From: Haemophilus sp. C1
GTDB taxonomy: Bacteria; Pseudomonadota; Gammaproteobacteria; Enterobacterales; Pasteurellaceae
DNA: 64,000 bases
Assembly (NCBI RefSeq): GCF_001276515.1
Contig: NZ_LDVZ01000005.1
Coordinates: 42,097 to 106,096, forward strand
Direction of reading: 5' to 3'
Part shown: piece after piece, positions 8,635 to 19,570 of the stretch
How the letters are laid out: each line of letters begins with the position of its first letter
Numbering within the stretch: the first letter of the stretch is position 1
The notes under the pieces: model-generated
Seen by the model: the letters and a program-made list of their open reading frames with translations, nothing else
Database searches by the model: none
What the model was told of the DNA's origin: nothing
Made by a program: the position numbers and the translations under genes

Positions 8635-9189
8635 TTATAAATAGGTTACAAAATCTTTTGTATTGATAACACGGCATTCACGTTCTGCTTTTTCTATGCT
8701 TGTGCCAATCATGACTAACGCAATCACACGATCTTGTTCACGACATCCGAAAGCTTCTCGTAATGCACTTCCCTCAACCCATTTTCCTGAAATCCACACG
8801 TTATCAAATCCTTGTGCTTGAGCAGCCAGTTGTATTCCGTAAGTTGCACAGCCCGCACTTAACATTTGTTCCCATTCAGGCACTTTAGCGATAGTTGGAT
8901 CGATTTTTGAGACCACGCCAATAACCATCGGTGCGCGATGTGCTAGGTTTTCGGCTTTCATCAATTTTTCTTCTCCAAGATCAAATTCTAAAACCGCAGC
9001 TTTAAGTAGTGTTTCTAATTTATTTAAGCTCTCGTTTTCCATTACAATAAAATGATAAGGATGTAATTTTCCGTGATCTGGCGCACGCATTGCTGCTTCG
9101 AAAATACGCTCAAGCTGTTCTGTATTAGGTGCAGGTGTGGTTAATTTTTTATTTGATTTTCTTGTGGTTAAAAGTGTAAGTGCATCCAT
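8635..9189 (-). CDS. ydjA: YdjA-type nitroreductase
   Basis: The 184-residue protein is a compact member of the nitroreductase family, FMN-dependent and cytoplasmic. RKSNKKL at the N-terminus contacts FMN phosphate, APDHGKLHPYHFIVM is the YdjA-like signature (residues about 35-50), and NVWISGKW lies in the C-terminal half. Length matches E. coli YdjA (183). It converges on the TorD-like gene and is divergent from sppA; an uptake core (9211-9219) lies in the shared promoter region. Confidence 0.9.
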   Translation of the reverse strand: MDALTLLTTRKSNKKLTTPAPNTEQLERIFEAAMRAPDHGKLHPYHFIVMENESLNKLETLLKAAVLEFDLGEEKLMKAENLAHRAPMVIGVVSKIDPTIAKVPEWEQMLSAGCATYGIQLAAQAQGFDNVWISGKWVEGSALREAFGCREQDRVIALVMIGTSIEKAERECRVINTKDFVTYL

Positions 9190-9287
9190 TTTATTATTCC
9201 CTATGAATAAAAGTGCGGTAGATTATAGCATAGTTTTTGGCAAGGCTTTGTGATACGCTAGGGCAAATTTTTTTAAAGGTAATTTGT

Positions 9288-11135
9288 ATGTTTCGAGTAT
9301 TAAAATTTTGTTGGAAAGCACTTTGTTTCATTCGTGATCTTGTGATGAATGTCGTGTTTTTAGGCTTTGTACTATTGCTAGTGGCGGTAATTAGCTTTTC
9401 AAGCGGTGGAAAAAAATCTACAACATTAACAGGGGAAGGAGCATTATTAGTTAATTTAGATGGCTATCTAGCGGACAACCGTGATGAAACACTTCGTTGG
9501 CAAGATGCGTTAAGCGAATTGAATAGCGAGCACGTTCCTCGAAAAATTTCGACGTTTGATGTGGTATTTGCTATTCAACAAGCGGAAGATGATCCTAAAA
9601 TTAAAGGATTAGTGCTCGATCTTAATTATTTTGAAGGGGCGGATTTACCCGCATTAGATTTTATTGGTGGGGCTATCAGCCAGTTTAAAAATGCAGGAAA
9701 ACCAGTGATCGCCTATGCGGATAATTATTCCCAAGGACAATATTATTTAGCGAGTTTTGCGGATGAAATTTATTTAAATTCAATTGGAAGCGTGGATATT
9801 CACGGTTTATCGCAAGAGAATTTGTATTTTAAAGAGATGCTCGACAAATTAGCCGTTACACCACATATTTTCCGCGTAGGGACTTATAAATCAGCAGTAG
9901 AACCATTTTTACGCAACGATATGTCGGCTGAGGCAAAAGCAAATATGCAGCGTTGGTTAGGCGAAATGTGGAATAATTATGTTTTATCCGTCAGCGAAAA
10001 TCGTAATATTAAGAAAGATAACGTTTTGCCGAATGCGAAACAATATTTATCGGATCTTAAAGCGTTAAAAGGCAATAGTACGGCATACGCACAACAACGT
10101 GGATTAGTAACCGATGTTGTAACTCGTTTGGATTTAGATAAAAAACTTACCGCACTTTTTGGCAAAGGAAGCGATGGAAAAGCGAATCTTATCGAATTTG
10201 ATGATTATTTAGCTCAACAGCCTGATCGCTTAGAACATTACAACGTACCGAATAAAATTGCGGTTGTGAATGTGGAGGGAGCGATTATCGATGGAGAAAG
10301 TGATGATGAAAATTCAGGCGGTGATACTATTGCGCGAATTCTCCGTAAAGCTTACGATGACAACTCAGTAAAAGCCGTTGTTTTACGGGTTAATTCACCA
10401 GGCGGTAGTGCTTTTGCTTCTGAAATTATTCGTCAAGAAACAGAAAACTTACAGGAAATCGGTAAGCCTGTCATCGTATCTATGGGCGCAATGGCAGCGT
10501 CTGGCGGTTATTGGATTTCATCCACTGCAGATTATATTATTGCCGATGAAAACACTATTACAGGCTCTATCGGTATTTTCGCGATGTTCCCGACTTTTGA
10601 AAATAGCATAAAGAAAATCGGAGTGAGTTCAGATGGTGTTTCAACCACTGAATTAGCTAATACATCAGCGTTTTCTCCATTAGCAAAACCCGTGCAAGAT
10701 ATTTATCAAACAGAAATTGAGCATGGTTATGACCGATTTTTAGAAATTGTCAGCAAAGGTCGCCAGCTTTCTAAAACACAAGTAGATAAACTTGCTCAAG
10801 GTCAGGTTTGGTTAGGCAGTGATGCATTCCAAAATGGTTTGGTGGATGAGATCGGTTCTTTTAATGAAGCGGTCAATAAAGCAGAGCAATTAGTGAATCA
10901 ACGCCAAGATACTGCCGTACAAGATTTTAGCGTGGAATGGTTTACTGATGATAATGTTAGTTTAATTAGCACTTTATTGCGCGATACTAAAAAAGGTGCG
11001 CAAGAACAGTTAGCTAAATGGCTTGGTCTGCCAGCTCCAATTCAAAAATTACAAAAAGAATTGAATGTATTAACTAAATTTAATGATCCTAAAGGTCAAT
11101 ATTTGTATTGTTTGAATTGTGGGATGGTTAAGTAA
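9288..11135 (+). CDS. sppA: Protease IV, signal peptide peptidase
   Basis: SppA is an inner-membrane S49 serine protease that degrades cleaved signal peptides in the periplasm. An N-terminal membrane anchor is at residues about 18-42. The general-base Lys lies in GTYKSAVEPF and the nucleophile Ser in GAMAASGGYWISS, as in E. coli. Two tandem S49 domains are present. The ATG at 9288 (AAAGG upstream) gives 615 residues and aligns with E. coli SppA; an upstream in-frame start at 9237 lacks a ribosome site. Confidence 0.93.
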   Translation: MFRVLKFCWKALCFIRDLVMNVVFLGFVLLLVAVISFSSGGKKSTTLTGEGALLVNLDGYLADNRDETLRWQDALSELNSEHVPRKISTFDVVFAIQQAEDDPKIKGLVLDLNYFEGADLPALDFIGGAISQFKNAGKPVIAYADNYSQGQYYLASFADEIYLNSIGSVDIHGLSQENLYFKEMLDKLAVTPHIFRVGTYKSAVEPFLRNDMSAEAKANMQRWLGEMWNNYVLSVSENRNIKKDNVLPNAKQYLSDLKALKGNSTAYAQQRGLVTDVVTRLDLDKKLTALFGKGSDGKANLIEFDDYLAQQPDRLEHYNVPNKIAVVNVEGAIIDGESDDENSGGDTIARILRKAYDDNSVKAVVLRVNSPGGSAFASEIIRQETENLQEIGKPVIVSMGAMAASGGYWISSTADYIIADENTITGSIGIFAMFPTFENSIKKIGVSSDGVSTTELANTSAFSPLAKPVQDIYQTEIEHGYDRFLEIVSKGRQLSKTQVDKLAQGQVWLGSDAFQNGLVDEIGSFNEAVNKAEQLVNQRQDTAVQDFSVEWFTDDNVSLISTLLRDTKKGAQEQLAKWLGLPAPIQKLQKELNVLTKFNDPKGQYLYCLNCGMVK

Positions 11136-11142
11136 TAATTGA

Positions 11143-11174
11143 AAAGGGCAGAATTAAATCTGCCCTTTCGCTTA
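11143..11174. terminator. Bidirectional terminator between sppA and licD
   Basis: AAAGGGCAGA at 11143-11152 pairs with TCTGCCCTTT at 11159-11168 around a six-base loop, between convergent genes. Confidence 0.75.
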
Positions 11175-11969
11175 CAAAATATACGCTTCTTGAATATGAT
11201 GTGGCTTTTGGTCTTCTTCAGGGGGAAGTTGCATATAGTCGCCGTAATATTGCGTTAAGTGTTCGTGATATCCATTCATTACTTGAAATTGTCGTCCTTC
11301 AAATTCTTTATAAATAATATGGTTAAAATATTCCTTCGGCATATAAGATTTTTGCCAACCACCGTAGTCAGATAATACAAGACCAATATAATCGCATTGT
11401 TTTATCGGATATTTTATTTGGAATTGTGCTAAATTTTTTTGCATTTTGGAAAATAAAAAGTGGCTTAATTTACCAAGTATCGTTTTTTGCAAAGTATTTT
11501 CTTTTGATCTTAACCATCTTTTCTTACAAGAAGAAAATCGAAGTTTAATTCTTCGATGCTTTTTCATCAGTGGGTAGATGATCTTTGGTTCATTCGGTAC
11601 GCCATCATAGATAAATATATCCATAAACATTGGGCTTTTTCTTCCCTTAGCATCTGTTATTTGAGTGCGACAATCGAAAATTTTTGCCATTTCACCTGTA
11701 TATTGAGCAAGTATATCCTCCGCTGTTTTCATATTGTAGTATTCGTGAGTTTCTTGAAACCAAACATCAACAAATTTTTGATATTCATCGCGGTGCATAT
11801 AAATATCAATATCATCATCCCAAGGGATAAAGCCTTTATGGCGTATAGCACCGATTAATGTTCCACCACCAAGAGAATAGTGAATTTGGTGTTTCTCACA
11901 TAGAGCGTGAAAATAATCTAAGATATCGAGACAAACGAGTTGTTGTTCTCTAAGTGTCAATTTTTTCAT
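11172..11969 (-). CDS. licD: Phosphocholine transferase of the lic1 locus
   Basis: LicD transfers phosphocholine from CDP-choline onto lipooligosaccharide hexoses on the cytoplasmic side of the inner membrane. The 265-residue protein has the LicD-family core at residues about 30-62: HYSLGGGTLIGAIRHKGF then PWDDDIDIYMHRDEY, where the acidic cluster binds metal and nucleotide. It is the last gene of licABCD; its ATG overlaps the licC stop. The LicD allele determines which sugar is decorated, but this cannot be read directly here. Confidence 0.93.
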   Translation of the reverse strand: MKKLTLREQQLVCLDILDYFHALCEKHQIHYSLGGGTLIGAIRHKGFIPWDDDIDIYMHRDEYQKFVDVWFQETHEYYNMKTAEDILAQYTGEMAKIFDCRTQITDAKGRKSPMFMDIFIYDGVPNEPKIIYPLMKKHRRIKLRFSSCKKRWLRSKENTLQKTILGKLSHFLFSKMQKNLAQFQIKYPIKQCDYIGLVLSDYGGWQKSYMPKEYFNHIIYKEFEGRQFQVMNGYHEHLTQYYGDYMQLPPEEDQKPHHIQEAYIL

Positions 11970-12670
11970 TATTTTTCCTTGTTTGGTGTCAATTTTTGTA
12001 AAATGTGGTGATAGTCATCAAGATTATCCATCTCAAATATATCATCACGGTTAAGTTGCTGTGTATGAACATTTAATTTATCTATATATTCCATCGGAAT
12101 GGTGTCCCAATAAAGTGCGGGATTTTTTAATTGCACTTCACTTGTATATTCTTTGAGCAAATTTAGAATAATATTGCAATCCCGAGTTGTCCAATAAGAT
12201 ACCCCTGACAAGCTAGGCTGGTTTAATGATCCAATCTCAATACGTATTACTTGCCCATTACTATTTAAAATCGGTAGCCATTCATTGTACGTTTTAGAAC
12301 GGATGACTGTGAAATATGTACTGTGTGGTGGCTTCGTTAGAAAAATATTACGATTAAGCACAACATCCGCATCAATAACATAACAATCACTAAAGAAGTC
12401 TCGAGCTAGAGAGAAGGAATAAATGCTGTTATATTCGCGATATTTTTCGTTGTAAATCAAGGTGCAGTCATATTTTTTCTTTAGATACTCGAATTGTTCG
12501 TGCAAATGCCCAGTAATAATGACAATTTTATCAATATTCGCTTGTTGTAAAAACGCCAGTGTTCGTTCTAAGTTAGGTGTGCCGTGAATATCTAATAGGG
12601 CTTTATGAGTGGTTTGTGTGATGTCTTTAAAACGACTGCCTAGGCCTGCAGCCAAAATAATTGCATTCAT
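11969..12670 (-). CDS. licC: CTP:phosphocholine cytidylyltransferase
   Basis: LicC activates phosphocholine to CDP-choline for LicD. The 233-residue protein opens with the sugar-nucleotidyltransferase signature LAAGLGSRF at residues 6-14. Further marks are GTPNLERTLAFL, the ITGH strand and YVIDADVVLN near residue 97 (metal-binding Asp). It belongs to the NTP_transferase family and overlaps both neighbours (ATGA with licB, one base with licD), showing tight coupling within the operon. Confidence 0.93.
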   Translation of the reverse strand: MNAIILAAGLGSRFKDITQTTHKALLDIHGTPNLERTLAFLQQANIDKIVIITGHLHEQFEYLKKKYDCTLIYNEKYREYNSIYSFSLARDFFSDCYVIDADVVLNRNIFLTKPPHSTYFTVIRSKTYNEWLPILNSNGQVIRIEIGSLNQPSLSGVSYWTTRDCNIILNLLKEYTSEVQLKNPALYWDTIPMEYIDKLNVHTQQLNRDDIFEMDNLDDYHHILQKLTPNKEK

Positions 12671-13544
12671 TTTTGTTCCCCTTTGTAATAAAGTGTAACG
12701 ATCACTCCGGCACTTAATAATAAGGTGAGTAGTAAGGTAATGGGCTTAATTGGCTGTTTATAGAGCAGATAACCAAGTCCAATTGCCCATACAGAATATG
12801 TGATATTTAATGCCATTGCTTTGATTGGTTTTAACAGATAAATCGCTTGGTAATAGCAGACGTAAGATAATGCCCCAAAGATTATTACGCCAGCAATTTG
12901 TACATAATTAAAACTAAGTATATCTAGTGAGAAATCTTTCAAGGAAAGAATAAATAGAATCAATAAATAACCAATAGTTGAACCACATAGTCTTAAAAAA
13001 TACACTTGAAGTCCAGAGAGAGAACGCATTGTATAGGAGGATATCACTATTTCAGATGACCACCCTAATATACAAATTATTAAAAAAATAAAACCGATAG
13101 AATTAAAGGTTATTTCTTGTTCTACTTCAATAGCAAGCAACGAAGAAGAAATAATAGCCAAGGCGAATCCGAATTGGGCTGTTTTGCTAATTTTTTCTTT
13201 TAGAATCCAATAAGACATTAACGCAGCGAAAACAGGAAAGAGAGATGAAAGCGGTGCAGTATAATAGATCGTTAAATAATGAATGCTTAATAAATAGGCA
13301 GACATTCCTATTGGTCCGCCTAATATGCCAGATAACGCTGGTTGCCAAAAAACGCCTTGAAAATCTACCACACTTTTTCTCCACAATGTGATGCCGATAA
13401 CTAATAACGAGCAAAAATCAATTAAAAAAAGCAATGAAATTACTTTCCCTAACGCAGTATATTCACTTAATGGCAATTCATTATATAACAATCCAGATAA
13501 TGCCCAAAATACAGCGGATAGTATGCCAAAGAGATAGCCACGCA

Positions 13545-13545
<1 letters not shown>
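12667..13545 (-). CDS. licB: Choline permease of the DMT superfamily
   Basis: LicB takes up choline for phosphocholine synthesis. The 292-residue protein contains about ten membrane segments arranged as two EamA-like repeats, starting MRGYLFGILSAVFWALSGLLY. It sits between licA and licC with overlapping start and stop codons. Length and context match the characterised LicB; substrate assignment rests on the locus. Confidence 0.92.
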
Positions 13546-14504
<959 letters not shown>

Positions 14505-14591
14505 AGCATTTTTGTATTCATTTTTATATTTAAATTTTGTTTGATTTTAACACGTTAAAGTTATTTTTGTAAGGTTCTGAATCTTATGGAT

Positions 14592-16604
14592 TTATTCAAC
14601 TTTTGAACTTTTCAACCACTTTCTCGCCCAAGCTCGGTTAGCTGAAAGGTTATGTAATATGGCTTCGCTTATTGGTAATGGCTCGCCATAAATGATTGAA
14701 GCTAAGGTTTCGCCTAAGAGTGGAGCGGAGGTAAGCCCGCGAGAACCTAAGGCTGCGATTAAGAAAAGATTCTGAAAATTGGCCGCACTTTGAATATATT
14801 GTTTACGGCGGCGGAGGTTGAATAAATTGTAATAATCCGCTTGTTGCTGTTCAAAATTCGGGACGTTTCCCACCATTGGGGCAAGATCTCTTACAGAGCA
14901 GCGGATTCCTACACGCGCTAAATTACCTGATGTATCCACATCTTGCGTCCAAGGTTGGACGATATTTTGTTGAAGTTTTTGTTGATTTTCTTGTTGTTCT
15001 TGTTCGCTAAAATGGCGATCAATATTATCTCGAACATGGCTTGCGCCGATGCAATGTGAGGTTTTTAATTGATCTGCTGGAGTAAGATAGCCATCATAAC
15101 AAAGCACAGATTTCAGTTTGAGTAAGTTTTCTGATGTTGGAATTTGGCTGACTTGCCCGCGGATAGGGTAGAGCGGTAGCTTTTCTGTTTGAACAAAATC
15201 AGTAATTTTATATCCGTTCGCAAGAATGATGACTTCATGGCAGTATTTTTGGTCTTGCGTATTTTCTAGTTCCCAACCTTTTTCTTGTTGAGAAAGTGCG
15301 GTAATTTTTTGTGAGGTTTTAATGATTACACCTTGCTTTTCAAGAAATGAAAAGGCATTTTGAACAAATTGTCTTGGTGCAAGCCAAGCACCTTGCTCAA
15401 TCCAACCGCCTTCGCAATTAAGCGGTAATCCCACTTTTTCACTAAGTTGTTCAGCATTCAGCATTTGGAAGATTTCGTTCGGCAAACCAAGCTGAGAAAT
15501 CTTTGCTAATTTGACCGCACTTTTTTCGTTGTAAGCACATAGTGCCACGCCACAAAATTCGTGTTCAAACGCTATGTTTTGTGCGATTGCCCAATCAAGT
15601 AATTGGCGACCGTAACTGAAAGCGTGTAGGTAAAAATCAACGGTGAGCGCATTATCATCGCTAAGTTGCGGATAAAATGCGCCTTGTTTATTGCCTGAGG
15701 CATTGAGAGCGAGCGCATCATCTTCACAATAAATAGTGACTTTTGCCCCGCGTTTTACTAAGGAAATGGCTGCACAAAGAGAAGCAATACCACCGCCGAT
15801 AATAGCGACATCTTGTTTTTCCATTTTCGCAGGCTGAGCAAGATACCAAGGTGTGGAAAGTGCGGTAGATTTTGATTGTATTTTTAGCCCACTTAAACAT
15901 TCCCGTTTTTTGCCGAAGCCTTTACGTTTTGTCACATTAAAGCCTGCGGATTCAAGTCCTTTTCTAACCGCACTTGCTGCGGTGAAAGTGGCAAAAGAAC
16001 CATTGGGTTTTGTGAAACGAAACATTAAGTTATAGAGATCATCATTCCACATTTCAGGATTTTTGCTTGGCGCAAAGCCATCTAAAAACCAAGCATCAAT
16101 ACGTTCATTCATATAATCGCCAAGTTGTGGCAAGTTTTCTGATACATCGCCAAACCATAAATCTAAGGTTGTCTCTCCAAAATGAATACGATGACAACCT
16201 AGAATCAATGAAGGCCAATAACGTTGCAAATGAGTGCTTAAATCTGCAAACTGCGGATAGGCAAGGTGCGCTTGTGAAAGTGCGGTAATTTTTAGCGGAT
16301 ATTTTTCAAAGGAAATAAAATTTAGGCGTTTTAAAGGATGATTCTCGTGTTGCTGGCGAAATTCACGGAATAATTGGGTTGCCGCAAAGAAATTTAATCC
16401 TGTACCAAATCCTGTTTCTGTGATGATAAAATTAGCCTCGTTGTGCTTTATCCAACGTTCCCAAAGTTGATTACCTTGTAGAAAAACATAATTTGTTTCT
16501 GCCAATCCATTTTCGTTAGAAAAATAGACATCATCGAATTGATCTGAGATGGGAATATGGTTTTGATTGAAGTGAATCTCAGCATGTTGCACGCTAAAAG
16601 CCAT
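14592..16604 (-). CDS. mnmC: Bifunctional tRNA mnm5s2U34 biosynthesis enzyme
   Basis: MnmC completes 5-methylaminomethyl-2-thiouridine at tRNA position 34. Residues about 1-240 form the SAM-dependent methyltransferase ([11 protein letters not shown] motif, then [17 protein letters not shown]). Residues about 260-670 form the FAD-dependent demodifying oxidoreductase ([18 protein letters not shown] nucleotide-binding fold, and [13 protein letters not shown] near the end). The 670 residues equal the usual fused length. It lies upstream of, and in the same direction as, licA with a short AT-rich gap that probably holds the lic1 promoter. Two uptake cores lie inside the gene. Confidence 0.94.
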   Translation of the reverse strand: MAFSVQHAEIHFNQNHIPISDQFDDVYFSNENGLAETNYVFLQGNQLWERWIKHNEANFIITETGFGTGLNFFAATQLFREFRQQHENHPLKRLNFISFEKYPLKITALSQAHLAYPQFADLSTHLQRYWPSLILGCHRIHFGETTLDLWFGDVSENLPQLGDYMNERIDAWFLDGFAPSKNPEMWNDDLYNLMFRFTKPNGSFATFTAASAVRKGLESAGFNVTKRKGFGKKRECLSGLKIQSKSTALSTPWYLAQPAKMEKQDVAIIGGGIASLCAAISLVKRGAKVTIYCEDDALALNASGNKQGAFYPQLSDDNALTVDFYLHAFSYGRQLLDWAIAQNIAFEHEFCGVALCAYNEKSAVKLAKISQLGLPNEIFQMLNAEQLSEKVGLPLNCEGGWIEQGAWLAPRQFVQNAFSFLEKQGVIIKTSQKITALSQQEKGWELENTQDQKYCHEVIILANGYKITDFVQTEKLPLYPIRGQVSQIPTSENLLKLKSVLCYDGYLTPADQLKTSHCIGASHVRDNIDRHFSEQEQQENQQKLQQNIVQPWTQDVDTSGNLARVGIRCSVRDLAPMVGNVPNFEQQQADYYNLFNLRRRKQYIQSAANFQNLFLIAALGSRGLTSAPLLGETLASIIYGEPLPISEAILHNLSANRAWARKWLKSSKVE

Positions 16605-16653
16605 TTTTTATTCCTTGCCTAATGAAATTTGCGTATAATAACGCGATTTTCTA

Positions 16654-16670
16654 AACTGGTCGAACAAATG
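16654..16670. promoter_or_regulatory. FadR-like half-site upstream of fabB
   Basis: AACTGGTCGAACAAATG resembles the FadR consensus (AACTGGTCCGACNTGTT) in its left half. It lies between a TATAAT at 16634-16639 and the fabB start. FadR activates fabB in E. coli; the match here is partial. Confidence 0.4.
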
Positions 16671-16748
16671 AATTATTGCTTGAAATATTTTTATTTCGTA
16701 GTAATTTTGAGCCGTTATTTTTACATATAAAACAATAAGGAAGAAGCA

Positions 16749-17969
16749 ATGAGAAGAGCTGTAATTACAGGCTTTGGGATTATTTCAAGTATCGGTAACA
16801 ACAAAGAAGAAGTATTGGCTTCATTAAAAGCAGGAAAATCAGGTATTGAAGTTGTGCCTGAATTTGTGGAAATGAATATGCGTAGCCATGTTGCCGGAAC
16901 AATCAAATTAAACCCAAGCGAGCACATTGATCGTAAAGTGTTCCGTTTTATGGGTGATGCAGCGGCTTATGCTTATCTTTCTATGCGTGAAGCGATTGAA
17001 GATTCAGGCTTAACAGAAGATCAAGTTTCTAATGATCGTACTGGTTTAGTGATTGGTGCGGGTACGGGTTCTGCACATAACCAGTTAGTGGCGTGTGATG
17101 CGGTACGTGGCCCTCGCGGTGTAAAAGCAATTGGCCCTTATGCGGTAACGAAAACTATGGCATCGAGTGTTTCAGCTTGTTTAGCAACACCTTATAAAAT
17201 CCGTGGAGTGAACTATTCAATCAGCTCTGCTTGTGCAACTTCTGCACATTGTATCGGTCATGCGGTTGAGTTAATTCAATTAGGCAAACAAGATGTCGTT
17301 TTTGCGGGTGGTGCAGAAGAATTATCTTGGGAATGTGCTACTGAGTTTGATGCAATGGGTGCAGTTTCAACTAAATACAATGAAACGCCAGAAAAAGCAT
17401 CTCGTGCTTATGATGCAAACCGTGACGGTTTCGTGATTGCTGGTGGTGGCGCAGTTGTAGTTGTAGAAGAATTAGAACACGCACTTGCTCGTGGTGCAAA
17501 AATCTACGCTGAAATCGTAGGTTATGGCGCAACTTCTGATGGTTACGATATGGTGGCACCAAGTGGTGAAGGTGCAGAGCGTTGTATGAAACAAGCAATG
17601 GCAACTGTCGATACCCCAATTGATTACATCAACGTACACGGTACATCTACACCAGTAGGTGACGTGAAAGAATTAGGTGCAATCAAAAATGTGTTTGGTG
17701 ACAAGATCCCAGCGATTTCTTCAACCAAATCGATGACTGGTCACTCTTTAGGTGCGGCAGGTGCACATGAAGCAATTTACACATTATTAATGTTGGATAA
17801 TGATTTTATTGCACCAAGTATTAATATCGAAACCTTAGATGAAGCTGCTGAAGGTTGCAATATCGTTACTGAGACGAAAGAAAATGCAGGATTACAAACT
17901 GTAATGTCAAATAGCTTTGGTTTTGGTGGTACAAATGCAACATTAATTTTTAAACGTTATAACGGTTAA
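16749..17969 (+). CDS. fabB: 3-oxoacyl-ACP synthase I
   Basis: FabB elongates acyl chains and is needed for unsaturated fatty acids downstream of FabA. The 406-residue beta-ketoacyl synthase has the nucleophile in [12 protein letters not shown] (near residue 163) and the two His residues in [13 protein letters not shown] and [13 protein letters not shown]. The length and the full-length match to E. coli FabB (406) distinguish it from FabF. A possible FadR site precedes it. It stands alone between divergent mnmC and convergent grx. Confidence 0.96.
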   Translation: MRRAVITGFGIISSIGNNKEEVLASLKAGKSGIEVVPEFVEMNMRSHVAGTIKLNPSEHIDRKVFRFMGDAAAYAYLSMREAIEDSGLTEDQVSNDRTGLVIGAGTGSAHNQLVACDAVRGPRGVKAIGPYAVTKTMASSVSACLATPYKIRGVNYSISSACATSAHCIGHAVELIQLGKQDVVFAGGAEELSWECATEFDAMGAVSTKYNETPEKASRAYDANRDGFVIAGGGAVVVVEELEHALARGAKIYAEIVGYGATSDGYDMVAPSGEGAERCMKQAMATVDTPIDYINVHGTSTPVGDVKELGAIKNVFGDKIPAISSTKSMTGHSLGAAGAHEAIYTLLMLDNDFIAPSINIETLDEAAEGCNIVTETKENAGLQTVMSNSFGFGGTNATLIFKRYNG

Positions 17970-17981
17970 AATTCTTCTATG

Positions 17982-18015
17982 AAAAAAGCCACTTTCAATT
18001 GAAAGTGGCTTTTTT
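17982..18015. terminator. Bidirectional terminator between fabB and grx
   Basis: A perfect 17-bp-arm palindrome (AAAAAAGCCACTTTCAA and its complement) provides A and T runs on both sides, so it can serve both convergent genes. Confidence 0.9.
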
Positions 18016-18035
18016 GTATAAATTAAAAAGAAAAA

Positions 18036-18299
18036 TTAAGCAACGATACCAAATTGTTCTTTCATTAATGCTTCAAAGTCAGTGCAACCACCAATTGGTT
18101 TTTCATCAATAAAGATTTGTGGTACGGTTTCTACTGGTTTACCAACTGATTTTGATAAATCTTCTTTAGTAATGCCTTCTGCATGAATATCCACATAACG
18201 ATAGTCAAAATCAGCAACTTCGCCTTTTAATTTTTCAGCAAGGTTTTTTGCACGCACACAGTAAGGGCAGCCAGGACGACCAAAAATAACAACGAACAT
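18036..18299 (-). CDS. grxA: Glutaredoxin 1
   Basis: A small cytoplasmic glutathione-dependent dithiol reductant, for example for ribonucleotide reductase. The 87 residues contain the active site GCPYCVRAK at residues 10-18, the TVPQIFID cis-Pro motif and the glutathione-binding GGCTDFEAL. The CPYC dithiol site and length match E. coli GrxA. Confidence 0.93.
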   Translation of the reverse strand: MFVVIFGRPGCPYCVRAKNLAEKLKGEVADFDYRYVDIHAEGITKEDLSKSVGKPVETVPQIFIDEKPIGGCTDFEALMKEQFGIVA

Positions 18300-18415
18300 A
18301 AGATTTCCTTTTTTGAGTTAAAAATTCTAGGCAATTCTACCTGATTTTTATCGTCTACATAAAGTGTTTTTATTCGTGTAATATACGGAACATCGTAGAC
18401 AATGAGTTAAATATT

Positions 18416-19330
18416 ATGAAATTACTAATGCTTTGCCGCGAACCTCGTCTTTACAGTTGCCAACGCTTAAAAGAAGCGGCTAAACGTCAAGGGCATGAGA
18501 TGGATATTTTAGATCCGAATCGATGTTTCTTAAAACTCTCACAAAATCCACCGCACTTTCAGATTTTTTATCAAGAAAATTCCGAGTCGAAACCTTATTT
18601 ATTGCCTGATTATGATGCTGTTTTGCCTCGATTTGGCACAACAAGTACGCAAATGGGATGTTCAGTCTTACAGCATTTTGAAGGCAAAGGGATTTTTTGT
18701 TTAAATTCATCTCAGGCATTTTTAAATGCACGTGATAAGTGGAAAAGTTTACAACTGTTGCTGAAGGCTGGTGTTTCTGTTCCCAATTCACTTTTAAGTG
18801 GCGGTGAAGTGCAAGCTCAGGCGACGATAGCTCATATCAGTTCGCCGACAATTTTAAAAACGCTAAATGGTTCACAAGGAATTGGGGTGATTTTAGCTGA
18901 AAAGCCACAAAGTGCGGTGAGCATTATGGAAGCTTTTAAGCAAACCAATATATCTATGTTGCAGCAAGATTTTATCGAAGAAGCGGGCAATGCGGATATC
19001 CGTTGTTTTGTGATTGGTGATCAAGTTGTGGCAACAATGCAGAGAATTGGACAAGATGGTGAGTTTCGAGCGAATTGTCATCGTGGCGGAAAAACCGAAA
19101 AAATTATCCTAAGCGATGACGAGAAACAGATAGCCATTCTAGCAACAAAAGCTATCGGTTTAGATGTGGCTGGAGTAGATTTAATTTGTTCAAAAAATGG
19201 ATTATTGGTTTTAGAAGTAAATGCAAGCCCAGGCTTAGAAATGATTGAAAAAACAAGCGGGGTTGATATTGCGTTACAGATGATAAATTATGTTGAAAAA
19301 CAGATTCATTTGAATAAGAAAAATAAATAA
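18416..19330 (+). CDS. rimK: Ribosomal S6 modification ATP-grasp ligase
   Basis: RimK adds glutamates to the C-terminus of ribosomal protein S6. The 304-residue protein has an N-terminal domain beginning [17 protein letters not shown] and an ATP-grasp fold (residues about 100-295), with [14 protein letters not shown] for ATP and [16 protein letters not shown] for metal. Length agrees with E. coli RimK (300). It is followed by an AT-rich 240-bp region leading to fdhF. Confidence 0.9.
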   Translation: MKLLMLCREPRLYSCQRLKEAAKRQGHEMDILDPNRCFLKLSQNPPHFQIFYQENSESKPYLLPDYDAVLPRFGTTSTQMGCSVLQHFEGKGIFCLNSSQAFLNARDKWKSLQLLLKAGVSVPNSLLSGGEVQAQATIAHISSPTILKTLNGSQGIGVILAEKPQSAVSIMEAFKQTNISMLQQDFIEEAGNADIRCFVIGDQVVATMQRIGQDGEFRANCHRGGKTEKIILSDDEKQIAILATKAIGLDVAGVDLICSKNGLLVLEVNASPGLEMIEKTSGVDIALQMINYVEKQIHLNKKNK

Positions 19331-19570
19331 AATTTGATATTTTTATAGCCTTATTATTCATACCAATTTTTATACACATCTTCTAATGACCTCACTATCA
19401 AAAGTGCGGTCATTTTTCTTTGAGTTTTTTAAGCGTATTAAAAAAACTAGCTAAAACCTGTTTTATATCAAAAAATCCACAGAATTTATAAGCCTATGTT
19501 CTTTATTTAGGCGTATTATACTACTCGGAATGAGTAATTCATTCTGGTTATCTAAAATAAGGACATTACT